64,000 nucleotides of DNA from Sarcocystis neurona. Its lineage: Eukaryota; Apicomplexa; Conoidasida; Eucoccidiorida; Sarcocystidae. The DNA lies in assembly GCA_000727475.1 (NCBI GenBank), contig KL647291.1, positions 134,457 to 198,456 of the forward strand, given 5' to 3'. The notes beneath the pieces were generated by a model. The model was not told where the DNA came from and did no database searches. It saw only the letters and a list, made by a program, of their open reading frames with translations. The stretch's first letter is position 1; every line of letters begins with the position of its first letter. Below, one piece after another: positions 24,101 to 32,590 of the stretch. The position numbers and the translations under genes were made by a program.

Positions 24101-24690
24101 GTAATAATTTTGCCTTCGGCAATTCTTCACCGCGTCTTTTACGAGCTGGCAACTTCATTTTTCCCATCCGTATTCAACGTCACGGAGCAGTGTACCACAT
24201 GCACTTCATATCTCGCATACTGTACCTATACTGGAGGAGACCAAAGAAACTGAGCGAAAGCTTCCAGCAGGCAGATTCGCCGTCGCGGGGAGGTGTCCAC
24301 TGCGATCGGAAAACTGTTCGCTGCCAGAACGGCGACCCCGTGTGGATAGCTGCGAGTGAAAAGCACAGGAATGCCGTGAAGCTGTGTGCTCGCAGGTGTA
24401 GAAAACGCTAGTGTCCCACCACTCCGGTGAACTTGGGAGTGACAGAAGCGTGCATCCTTGCAGTCCCAGTAAAGCAGCCAACAATTAGGGCGTAAAGAAG
24501 AAAGACTACCCGAAGCTGTTGTGGATCCCTGTTCATTTGTGCAGTGAGTTACCGGAGCAGGTGGTGACGACGGTGCGCGCAAGACTTCGGAATAGATGCC
24601 GCGTTGTGATCGGTTAGGGAGCTGTCCTTTCACAGTTGGACTCTCATATCTTCGAGAGTTGCGGGAGGAAGTTCCCATCTTGTTTTCCAT
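1..24690 (-). CDS. Axonemal inner-arm dynein heavy chain (DNAH3/7/12-like), many exons, 3' end cut by window
   Basis: ATP-driven minus-end motor of the axonemal inner arm. On the minus strand the exons give, in order, an N-terminal tail, linker, six AAA modules, a stalk with microtubule-binding tip between AAA4 and AAA5, and the C-terminal domain. Key sites are the AAA1 P-loop GPAGTGKTE at 15,325-15,348 with CFDEFNRI in the same exon, the AAA2 P-loop GPTGGGKT at 13,878-13,901, the AAA3 P-loop GAHGTGKS at 12,451-12,474, and the AAA4 P-loop GVRGSGRQS near 10,670. The short C-terminal end ([34 protein letters not shown]) resembles monomeric inner-arm chains. The proposed start is an ATG at 24,690 with A at -3 and G at +4; the first coding block with clear family similarity lies at about 23.9-24.1 kb, so the first exons are uncertain. 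The reading frame runs past base 1, so the last few codons are missing. In coccidia only the male gamete has a flagellum, so expression there is expected. Identity is very secure; the subclass is an inference. Confidence 0.96.
3200..4971 (-). other. Dynein exons: AAA6 module
   Basis: Part of the dynein gene. The upper exon reads [20 protein letters not shown] then [13 protein letters not shown], the conserved start of AAA6. It is followed by [20 protein letters not shown] with the [11 protein letters not shown] helix at about 4.5-4.7 kb. Next come [20 protein letters not shown] at about 4.2 kb and [11 protein letters not shown] near 4.1 kb. At 3,601-3,900 the exon reads [20 protein letters not shown] and [17 protein letters not shown], the usual LSPG motif of AAA6. 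At 3,203-3,400 it reads [19 protein letters not shown]. As in other dyneins, AAA6 has no P-loop. Plus-strand frames over this block (for example 3,665-4,072) are antisense shadows. Confidence 0.93.
5141..7060 (-). other. Dynein exons: AAA5 module
   Basis: Part of the dynein gene. The module opens at about 6,900-7,060 with [20 protein letters not shown]. It continues at about 6,395-6,510 with [20 protein letters not shown] and [10 protein letters not shown], a very conserved AAA5 signature. Then come [20 protein letters not shown] and [11 protein letters not shown] at about 6.05-6.22 kb. The block ends with [20 protein letters not shown] and [12 protein letters not shown] at about 5.7-5.87 kb. 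The following 5,141-5,440 exon, rich in E, K and L, begins [20 protein letters not shown] and is the helical lead-in to AAA6. Confidence 0.93.
7173..7440. repeat. Degenerate 141-bp tandem duplication in a dynein intron
   Basis: Two diverged copies begin at 7,173 (ctacatgctgatg) and 7,314 (ctacacgctgatg) and share several blocks, including a gtgaagcatttgtgaaa-like and a cacgcaccacca-like block. They lie between the AAA5 opening exon and the strut exon, in sequence without dynein similarity, so they are intronic. Confidence 0.7.
7490..9400 (-). other. Dynein exons: stalk coiled coils, microtubule-binding tip and strut
   Basis: Part of the dynein gene. The first stalk helix is coded from about 9,400 down to 8,640, with [15 protein letters not shown], then the heptad-rich segment [20 protein letters not shown], and then [20 protein letters not shown] leading to ALAKPPAGV. 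The microtubule-binding tip follows at about 8,160-8,330 with [20 protein letters not shown] and [10 protein letters not shown]. The return helix at 7,790-8,120 reads AACEAIC-type sequence (visible as [18 protein letters not shown]) and then [17 protein letters not shown]. The strut at about 7,500-7,640 reads [17 protein letters not shown]. The glycine- and proline-containing motif at the tip and the register of both helices match axonemal dyneins. Confidence 0.92.
9818..10850 (-). other. Dynein exons: AAA4 module
   Basis: Part of the dynein gene. The top exon reads [20 protein letters not shown], then the P-loop [14 protein letters not shown] near 10,670, then [15 protein letters not shown]. 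The invariant P-loop lysine is replaced by arginine, as is common in AAA4 of axonemal dyneins, where the GSGRQS form is typical. The next exon, 10,117-10,347, reads [37 protein letters not shown] and [15 protein letters not shown]. The last, at about 9,818-9,960, reads [20 protein letters not shown] and [13 protein letters not shown], leading straight into the stalk. Confidence 0.93.
11039..13310 (-). other. Dynein exons: end of AAA2 and AAA3 module
   Basis: Part of the dynein gene. At about 13,245-13,310 the exon reads [20 protein letters not shown], the AAA2/AAA3 junction signature. The AAA3 P-loop [15 protein letters not shown] is at 12,451-12,474. The Walker B region [20 protein letters not shown], with [20 protein letters not shown], is at about 12,070-12,220, in a different frame from the P-loop exon, which shows an intron between them. 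The sensor region [15 protein letters not shown] is at about 11.9 kb and [17 protein letters not shown] at about 11.8 kb. The module ends with [20 protein letters not shown] at about 11.45 kb and [18 protein letters not shown] at about 11.2 kb. Confidence 0.93.
13398..14228 (-). other. Dynein exon: AAA2 module
   Basis: Part of the dynein gene. A long open block reads [28 protein letters not shown] and [20 protein letters not shown], with the P-loop [18 protein letters not shown] at 13,878-13,901. It continues with [20 protein letters not shown], then [20 protein letters not shown], then [17 protein letters not shown], including the Walker B region FDGPVD. Between the P-loop and NPKALT sits a stretch absent from the usual pattern that contains a 30-bp tandem duplication (listed separately). 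It could be an in-frame insertion or an unspliced short intron. Confidence 0.94.
13710..13769. repeat. 30-bp tandem duplication inside the AAA2 reading frame
   Basis: Copy 1 starts at about 13,710 and copy 2 at about 13,740. Both share aaagtgat and aggattt blocks at a 30-base spacing. On the minus strand the unit is ten codons and the frame stays open, giving [10 protein letters not shown] followed by [10 protein letters not shown]. Confidence 0.7.
14436..15914 (-). other. Dynein exons: AAA1 main motor module
   Basis: Part of the dynein gene and its main ATPase site. The exon at 15,540-15,914 reads [34 protein letters not shown] and [20 protein letters not shown]. Exon 15,166-15,362 carries [20 protein letters not shown] and [12 protein letters not shown]. 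Exon 14,712-14,924 reads [18 protein letters not shown] and [20 protein letters not shown]. Exon about 14,436-14,606 reads [17 protein letters not shown] and [15 protein letters not shown]. All joints are phase 0 with canonical GT and AG. The Walker A lysine, the Walker B DE and the sensor 1 asparagine in TMNPGY are all present, so this site should be catalytically competent. Confidence 0.96.
16100..18700 (-). other. Dynein exons: linker
   Basis: Part of the dynein gene. The linker swings during the power stroke. Reading downwards: [20 protein letters not shown] with [10 protein letters not shown] at about 18.65 kb; [20 protein letters not shown] with [10 protein letters not shown] at about 18.1-18.2 kb; [20 protein letters not shown] at about 17.8 kb; [20 protein letters not shown] and [19 protein letters not shown] at 17,290-17,500; [20 protein letters not shown] at about 17.1 kb; [20 protein letters not shown] at about 16.7 kb; and [20 protein letters not shown] with [18 protein letters not shown] at 16,170-16,360. 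Order and content match axonemal dynein linkers closely. Confidence 0.95.
18745..24690 (-). other. Dynein exons: N-terminal tail
   Basis: Part of the dynein gene. Recognised tail blocks, from the amino end, are [20 protein letters not shown] with [10 protein letters not shown] (about 23.9-24.1 kb), [20 protein letters not shown] with [12 protein letters not shown] (about 23.5-23.63 kb), [17 protein letters not shown] and [15 protein letters not shown] (about 22.99-23.24 kb), and [20 protein letters not shown] (about 22.83 kb). Then come [16 protein letters not shown] (about 22.5 kb), [20 protein letters not shown] (about 21.65 kb), [20 protein letters not shown] (about 21.1 kb), and [19 protein letters not shown] (about 20.9 kb). 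The rest are [20 protein letters not shown] (about 20.3 kb), [20 protein letters not shown] (about 20.1 kb), [20 protein letters not shown] (about 19.6 kb), and [20 protein letters not shown] (about 19.0 kb). An upstream frame beginning [14 protein letters not shown] at 24,690 is a candidate first exon. Confidence 0.88.
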
Positions 24691-27600
24691 CCTGCGCCAA
24701 CAAAATATGGGAACTCACTAAGGCCTCAGGCATGTCTTGTGCGGGCACGTATCTTTCAAGGCTGTTTTCCGTTTAATCGTCTGTCACATGTCGCAGAGAT
24801 TCCTCCGGTCGGGCTGACATGCTACTGCACTAGTTAAACACGAAAAAATGTCATCAGCTACTATTAAGCGACAGAAAATAGCATGCTGTAAGAGTGTGTA
24901 ATGATATAATTCTAAAGTGCCTCTCGTGCTCAGCATCAACTGCCAAGAATAAATATGGAGAGATTCCAGTAAAGCCTTCTCATCATACGGGAAGACTGCC
25001 GGCAGGCTGTCCAGGATTTGTCTGTGTCACGAACATCAAAATGCCTGGAGTGGGTTTACAAAGTAGTCGGCGGTGCACAACTACCGCAGACCCGGCCACT
25101 CCTCTGTATGTAGGGGCAGCACGCATGCGTTCAAGGTTGCCGACGGGGGTGCTTTGCGAGAGAGGTATACGGAGCTAACAAGTTTCTCCCCCATGTGGGC
25201 GTCTAAGATATGGTTATGAAGTAAAAAATGCGTAGCAGAGGTGTTCTCTACCTGATAAATTGAACATTCAGCGTACCCCAGTCGCTCCCACGGACACCTT
25301 GTTGATTTGAGTCCTTGTAGGACACTCAGCGTAGCGCAGTCGCTCAAGCGCACACCCCGGTTCACATCCCTGAGGAACAATGGTAAAACGGCTCTTCGTA
25401 ACGCGGGTGCTTAAGCCAGGAAAGCGCACACGTTGGTGATTCACATCTGCCTACACCGGTGGTAAAGGTGTCACTTCGACTGCTTCGTGGGTCATTTATT
25501 TTCCAAGGTACCTGTCCTGCGGTGCAGTGAGTATTTGTGTGCGTTGTATCGCCGTCAGTGCACATCCGACGTGCAGAATGTTGTAGGGAGGTATCTCACA
25601 TTCAAGAATACCCCGCGCGTAATATTACTTCTGGAAAACACATGCGATGCACACAACTCTCTGCCGTCGACAGGCATACTAGGACGAATAGCGAGGACGA
25701 CTGCGTGAACCTGTTCTGGATTGTGTGTCAGTGGCGCGTGACGTGTTCCGTTACGGGATGCGACGCCAGTGTTGCTACATGCCGGCGAGGGTCTTTTTCC
25801 TAGTCACGACTACTACGCGAGGAGAGTTCCTGACTCTGGGCCTTCGAATGTACAATAAAGAACTTTGTAAATGCTCTAGCACCGCCCGTGAGTAGATCAC
25901 TCTCCTTCGCGTGCCACTGCTACCACTGGACGTGGTTCTGTACAGTATTTGCGGTGTCGGAGCGCCACAAAGCACATGCTTCCGCAGACGTGACGCACCT
26001 CTACGCGATGCCGCAGCCATTTCCGGTTGCACTGAACCACACAAGACGACCAAGTGTATCCTTCTTTTGAGTGCTTTTACACGTGAGTGCGCTTTTCAGA
26101 ATTTCTAACGAGAGGGCCGCGAGAAGAACGCTAGTGGACAAAGCAGTGCGGGCGCAAAAAGTTGAATGATATATGCAGTGCCTGGACCTCAACAGGGGCT
26201 AGCGCACGGGATTAACAGTCTAGAGGAGTAGACCACTACTCACAGTGGTTTAAGATCCGGACGAGGCAAGCGCGGCCCACGTCCATATTTAATATACCCT
26301 GTCGCGGATTCGTTCACTCGGTGGATATATCAAAAGGAATTAATCGTTGTGTCAATTCTGCCAAGAAAATGCCAGTATTCATCAACGTATTAGGCTGTCA
26401 AATCAGCGCAGCCAAAATGCAAGTACACCTCGTTTCTCCAGACACACGAAGAAATTCGGGATTCACCGTGACTGTTGCTTTACGTGGTGCAACGCCGGCT
26501 AGTAAACAAACAACGCACGGAAAGGCCCTCATTTTAAGTAGTTGTAGGTGGAAGCTGCAGCGCTGCACAAGATACCCTGTTGGCTTGCAGTTGCTTATGT
26601 TCTTCAGGAGGCAGTCTTGTGACTGCAGAAATGATCTTTGATCAACACAGACGACGGCTGCACTATCTCGTGCGGGTACACCGTTAAGCCCTCCTTCCTT
26701 GCAACCACGGACTAGCTGAATGTACCCCTACGCCATATATTGCATCATACTCTTGTGCAGCAGATCACGGGTTTTTAAAGACGTGCTTGACGAGCGACGT
26801 GCAGCCTCCTTGCTGGTGAGCCATTTGTCATGCACTGTCACCGTTGTGTGTACGAGCAAGACTAAACACTCACCGAACCTCAGTCCATGCTTCAGACACA
26901 CCATCAGGTAAAATAATCCACTTATTTCACCGAACCGCAGAAGATGTGTTTTCATATTCCGAACGGGCAGGCATCCACGGAAAATGTTAAGAATAACAGT
27001 ACATTGATTGTCTCACTCCCTGCGTTGAATGCAGGCTGGGCACTCATCAAACAATTCGGTGTTGGCAGGTGAGCAGCTAATATTCATATAATGCTGACGC
27101 AAGAGGACAATTTTTGGGAACTGCAAAATGAAGTGGGGGGACTGAAATATTCTTTACGTGTACCCGCCGTGCTGTGAACTTATTGCGCGGCGGCACTTCG
27201 TTCCCATCTCCGGGCTGACACGCGGTGAAGTTGTGCCGGCGGCAAGTAATCTACTTATGTGGATCTCCCAGAGTATTGAAGACTTAATCAGAAAAAGGCA
27301 GATGACCAGTGCAAATCACAGAATCGTAGTAGTTGGCACTGCGCCGAGGCCTCAACACATTCGACGCATGAAGTCTCTGCAGTCTTCAATCTAGCAAATA
27401 CTGAAAAGCACTACTGCATAAGGTGAAACCGGATCGGTCCAAAGAAGCCGGTGCGGTAGCCTTAACCGTACAAGGAAAATCTTTCCGCCTACTCTAGAAC
27501 AAATCAACTCTTGGCTATCTACCTTGACGCCTTCAAGCGACTTCGGTATTCAAGAGAAATGCCCACCGAGATTCATGGAGTTCTATATGCACACTTTCTC

Positions 27601-28880
27601 AAGAGCACACACTGGAGTCGTTTTTCAAATCGGAAAGAGCAGCGTATCACAAGTACTTTCTGCTGCATCAAGCAGGAGCCGCGAAGTGGCCTGCGTGTGA
27701 ACGCAGGGCGGCGTACTGCTGTTGAAGCGCACTTGACGCAGGGGACATGCGGCAGTGGCGTGCCGGTAGTGCGTGTCGCACCGGGAGGTCCTTCACGGTG
27801 GAATACCCTAGAAGTCGTTACCAGAGGCGGACTCACAGCACGGGCAGAAGAAGCGGATGTACAGTCCCCAACAGAGCATGGGAGGGAGTCGTTGAAAAAA
27901 ATATTAGAGACCCACGCATACATATAATTCGAAGTCAAGCGACGGAAGACAGATGCAGGAAGGGAGCGCGGTCGCAGTGGAACGCTAGAAGAAAGGTAGA
28001 ACTGTGTGCCGGCTACACCTTCTACACACAGGAAGAAATGCTGATCACATATAAAACGGAGCTAATTTGTAGGTGTGAAGACTACAGACTAAGGGGGCAA
28101 AATTGAATATGGCTTGTGGCATACGTTTCAACCTGAACTTTTCGAGAATGTGCGGTCCAGAATTACCACGGCGCGTGCTGCAGCGGAATGTGCCTGCCGC
28201 TGCTACCATTTTTCGAAGGTTTCTGGGTAGCACGCGGTGTTCGACTCGTCTCATTCGTCCACAGCTACTGCCGCTTTACCAGACGATGGATGGATATTGT
28301 TCGCGTTCCTTCTTCATATATGCATTTTGAGCTTTTGGTCCGTCTAAGCTCGAGCGCAGAACACCCAGGGATCGGTTAAAACAGAGGTTCCCTCCACGCA
28401 GCTGGTGCAACGCTCGAAGGCTCCAGGTGTTTTTGAAAGTTGGGAAGACACTCGAGTGTAGCCTTTAGGGCGATAGGGTATGAGATTGTGTGGAAGATTA
28501 GACACTCAGACAACGCTGTGACTTCTATGGAACTGGAAGTGACCAATGGATATTAGTGATCTGCGAAAGAGGTAACCAGCACAAGTTGAGCGGAAGGGGT
28601 TGCAGCTTGTGCCTCGCTATGCTGTACCGCCGTGCACTTCTGGGTTGTTAATCGTCACGGCTGGAGCATGCACGACAAGAGTACTGCGGATCTGACCCTA
28701 TCCCGTCAGGGGTAATAAAGGGCCGTTGCCAGAGACTGTTGCCCATCTTCAGAAAGTCGTCCGTGGGCGAGCTCCCTTCACGCATGGTTTACAGTAAAGC
28801 GCCGCAGTAGACACTAGAGAAGGCGCACCTCTTCTAAACTGCATGTCGTGTTCATCGCTACAGCTGAACAACCGGCTTGA
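24691..28880. other. Long intergenic spacer without a convincing gene
   Basis: Apart from the repeat cluster at 25.26-25.48 kb, no frame here has splice-site support or family resemblance. The longest frames (27,511-27,927 plus and 27,573-27,938 minus, 120-140 codons) are antisense to each other, lack ATG starts in good context and have no recognisable motif. The spacer presumably holds the dynein promoter next to 24,690. No RNA gene was recognised. Confidence 0.6.
25264..25467. repeat. Degenerate local repeat cluster with tRNA-promoter-like boxes
   Basis: A 35-bp block (acattcagcgta...ggacacc) at 25,264 recurs at 25,322 with about five mismatches. A second block starting aagcgcacac at 25,346 recurs at 25,422, followed in both copies by a ttcacatc core. 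The second copy of the first block contains tagcgcagtcg, and ggttcacatcc lies close downstream; these resemble RNA polymerase III A and B boxes but are too close together for a tRNA. Confidence 0.6.
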
Positions 28881-29712
28881 TTACGTGGAACTTCTGCGCT
28901 GGGAGCTGATGCGGACGCTTCTGTGTGCTGCGCAAAAGTGGTCATAACGAGCCTTTCGAAGACAAATGTTCGCTTCCAACCTTGGCAAGCGTAGGCGGCC
29001 CGTCCCTATCAAGATCGACGAAAAAACGACAGTATCTTGCCGAGTTGTGATCGGCGGGTGGAAAGAAGCTCCGCGCACCAGATGCATTCTGTGTGTGCGC
29101 ACCAAAACACTATGCACGCTTACCGGTTTAGAACTTCCTCCCGACCACGCGCAGTACGAACTACTGTTATAGATGCTGGATGTAGTGGCATTGTAGGCCG
29201 CCGAATTCCCGGGCGGGGAATTCGCCCACGGAGACGGGATCAACATTAAAGCTGTTGTCGACCACTCTGCGGAATGAAACAAATGCAATCCCTGTGTTTC
29301 CCAGTGACTGTCGACGCAGGGCGTTGAAAGACCAAAGAGAGAGTGGATCCGTCGCCGTGTAGAGAAAAAACCTGTTTGCCAACACCGCCGCATCAGCTGT
29401 GAGGGAATACAGCACACACATTGGCTGTATCCTGTCGCCTCGTGACGACGCGGCGAGCGACGGGACGGTCCACTGAAAATCCTCCTCATGATGGAGAACT
29501 TTTGAATTCACCTGTGACAGTGTTGCAACGCGACGCCCGGGTATCGGCAGGCAGTTAACGTTAATTCGAAGGAGACATTCAACTTCGACTATCCATTCGC
29601 CTGTGTGCACGTGGGAGGACCGCGACGGTAAAGGCAAAAGATGGCTGCGATGTGCAAATTTGTTGATTACAGAGGCGTTCGCTGCCTTTTCGGGGGAAAA
29701 CAAGGCTTCCAC
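28881..29712 (-). CDS. Unassigned reading frame(s), possible exon of an unknown gene
   Basis: Two overlapping minus-strand frames are open here: 29,167-29,712 (181 codons) and 28,881-29,489 (202 codons). The first has the more protein-like composition, with alternating hydrophobic segments such as GEWIVEVECLLRINVNCLPI and VLANRFFLYTATDPLSLWSF. It has no ATG start; an in-frame stop lies just upstream with a possible splice acceptor between, so if real it is an internal or last exon. No family is recognised. It lies between the dynein and the CFAP43/44-like gene. Chance is a fair alternative. Confidence 0.3.
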
Positions 29713-30019
29713 AGCGCGCGCTCACCGACAATCATCTTGATGAAGACATTATAAGTGGCAACACTGTTGAAAAAGTCCGTTATGCTCATGCAAATCTACA
29801 GTGACTTGTTCCGTGTGGGCCCGTGCTGCATGTGCCGTTCTAACGTTTGGGTAAATACGCAGCCAGCGTGCGTGAAAACACACACTGTGAACCGCGAAGG
29901 TTAGTGTAATTGAAGCAGCAGACATATTCACACGCGTAGCACGCAGTTTGTCAGCCTGCGCAAAGGTTAATTTAGTACCAGCTGAATGCCGCACTTTAAA
30001 GCGTGTGTGCCCCTCTACG

Positions 30020-30030
30020 TTTATAAAAGG
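30020..30030 (+). promoter_or_regulatory. TATA-like element upstream of the CFAP43/44-like gene
   Basis: The sequence tttataaaagg sits about 160 bases before the ATG at 30,188, on the coding strand. It matches the classical TATA consensus, but coccidian promoters rarely depend on one, so function is uncertain. Confidence 0.25.
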
Positions 30031-30187
30031 GAGCAGCCTGGTGGGGTTCGTGCACTATCATCCATCTTACAAATCAGGCCTCAGGGCAGTGCTGCGTTTC
30101 AGTTGTAGCCTCTTGGCAAGACGCCAGCCCAGATTGGGTGGCGGGACGAAAAGCACAAACTCACCCACGAACTTTCTTTATGACACT

Positions 30188-32590
30188 ATGGAGGCCTCCA
30201 GGGAAAAACCAGAACTGTTGTTCCGCTCGCGGACAACCCCCGCGGGCGCCTCGCAGGCCGCTTACGGGAATAGAGCTGTTGAAACACGTTTTGGGCAAAA
30301 CATGTCCTGCTCGCTGTCCTCACGTCTCACAAAATCCAGTATTCTGTGTAGCCTTGAGGGAAATTGCCTCTGTTTTTGGAATCTCGACTCGGGCTTCAGG
30401 AAATATGTTTCACTGGCGGAATGCTTGACCACAATGGAGCGGTCTCCGGACATTTGTTTTCCTGAGTGTCAAAACCCGCGACTGATACCCCCACAACAAC
30501 AGGCCCACGTTTTTGCGGGGAAGAAAGCCTTACCGCTTTCTCTCTCTTCACTGACGGTCTGCCACAGCGCAGGCCTCGTTGCCTGCGGTGAAGCTGGGCC
30601 AGCGCCACGGATCATTCTTCTTTGCACAGACGACGATGCGAGCGATGTTAAGGCACGCGTTGCCGGAGTTTGGTTTTTGGAGGAGACAACTGCTATAGAA
30701 GCCCTTGAGTTCAGCTCTTGCGGGGTGCGACTCTATTGCTTAACCAAGGAGCTGCAGCTGCAGCAACCGAAACAGTTGGAGAACTCGTACAGTGCTGCTC
30801 ATCTGGACTTCTCGGACCCCACCTGCTTTCCGCGTTCGGAGAGTAGCTTGCAGAAAGCCGGAGCCCACATAGAGGTCCACGTGACTGTCATTGACTGTGT
30901 CACCTGCGCTCCACTTACCAGATACAACGTATTATGCGACGCTTCCGGTGAGGCACGAGAGCACATAGGAGAAGCACGTTTTCACATCTATTGTGTAATG
31001 TATGCTTGCGGGCACAGACCGGGTCCTGAGTATATTGGTACACAAATCCTGGTGCTTGCGCATCTATTTCCCCGCGAACGCCTGCAGGTGCATCGCATTA
31101 CTTCTTCGAAACTGGCACACGGCTGCTCTTGAAATCGAACGCATACCGACCGCCGGGGTTTGCGCAGATGGTGGCTTTACTTCATATAAGTTGTGCCCTG
31201 CGGACGTATGTTTTGCATTAGGGAATAGCACTGAAAAGTGAAGTAGTGAATCTGCACGGTGCTGTTCACCAACCCTACATCAATTGTAACTCCTCTGAAA
31301 AGTCAACTGTACGCTTTGGAGCTTGCGTTCTGTTGCGCACTCCAGGGTTAAAAGCTGAACGCCTTCTCTCGTCTCCCGCAGACTCCAGCCTGCTGGCGGT
31401 CTATTCTTCCGAACGGGTACACTTTCTTCATCTCTCCCAGAGTGCGGCTGGAGAGAAAGGCCCACTCTGCACGTTAAAAAAGGCCCCGCACATTGAAGAG
31501 AGATATGCTAGAGACGGTTGTTGGACGCCTCTTCGTCTGGATGATCGAGGCACCTCAGCAACGTTTACTGTTGTATCCTTAGATGGCGCTTTACTTGTGT
31601 ATGACTTCGACGAAGACAATCTCGATCCATATCTTCTGTGCGCTTGCCAAACGCATTCGCCGATCACGTGCATCGCTACAATCAAGTCGTATTTTGTCGC
31701 CTTCCACGACGACATGTTCGTTTCATACTTTGAATGCAACAAGAAGTTCTTAGAGTCGGGAGCCACGATATCGAAAAGGACGAGGAACAACCACGAGGCA
31801 AGCCAAAAAAAAGACCCCATCAATGTAGTCAGTGTATCGTCCTCTTCAGTCTGAAATACACAATTACTGTAATGTGCTGATTACAAAACCACAGGAGGAA
31901 CTACCAGGTTTACGCTTCTACCAGGTTTGCAGTTTGATGCGGCTGTGTCTAGTCACTGTAGACCAACAACGGGAGGACCTAAGATGGGCAACGGCACGCT
32001 CAGGACTACTTAGCGTGCTTCACGTTGTGCAGGGTCGAGACGATGTCGAACCGTCTGATAACATCAATGATCTTTTTGGGGCTCTTAAGCGTCAGAGGGA
32101 GAAAGGGGAGGATGCAAGCTTTTCATTCAGCGACTTGGACACATCTCCTCTGGTTCTACTCACAACAGGCCAGCTACACTCACAGGCTACACGCTGTGAC
32201 ACCTTCCCCGAGGTACGCTCCGGTGGTGGCGTTTTCTAGCATAGCTAGGTTTCGCTGCCCCATATTCGTCACCTGCACTCTTCGCATCTCGGAAACCGCT
32301 TGCCTTTCAGCGCTATGAAGGGGATTTTTGTCCTCGTTCCACGTCGGCTTACAGAGTGGTTTTAGTTAATTATTGACGCACGCGGACGCAATGGCTATCG
32401 TAGGATACGCAGTTAAAGTCTATTTATCAATGCTTCAGACGACGACAAGCCCCGCTTCTACTCCTCGTCGCCAACGTGTTGATGAGGTGGTCGCAGTTGG
32501 CGCAGTTGCCGCGGGAGAAGCCGTTTACTTCACGACAAGCAACGGCGAGCTTTGGTACATCCCACACTCTCCCCCTTGTTGCCCTTCCCC
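30188..32590 (+). other. CFAP43/44-like gene, first beta-propeller exons
   Basis: Exon 1 (30,188-30,947) carries two propeller-like repeats, the second with AGLVACGEAGPAPRIILL, which is close to the 'x-x-A-x-G-E-x-G-P-x-P-x-I' blade of CFAP43/44 proteins. Exon 2 (about 31,346-31,824) reads LLAVYSSERVHFLHL, ATFTVVSLDGALLVYDF and SPITCIATIKSYFVAFHDD. Exon 3 runs from about 31.9 kb to the donor GAG|gtacgc at 32,211. Exon 4 ends at a CCCCG|gtaggt donor near 32,590 and reads AVGAVAAGEAVYFTTSNGEL. Confidence 0.6.

Noticed and set aside
25320..25375. A tRNA gene
   Set aside because: Box-like sequences are only about 16 bases apart and no acceptor stem or anticodon arm folds around them.
27511..28106. 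Two plus-strand frames of 119-138 codons in the long spacer
   Set aside because: No ATG in good context, antisense open frames of the same length, no splice support and no motif.
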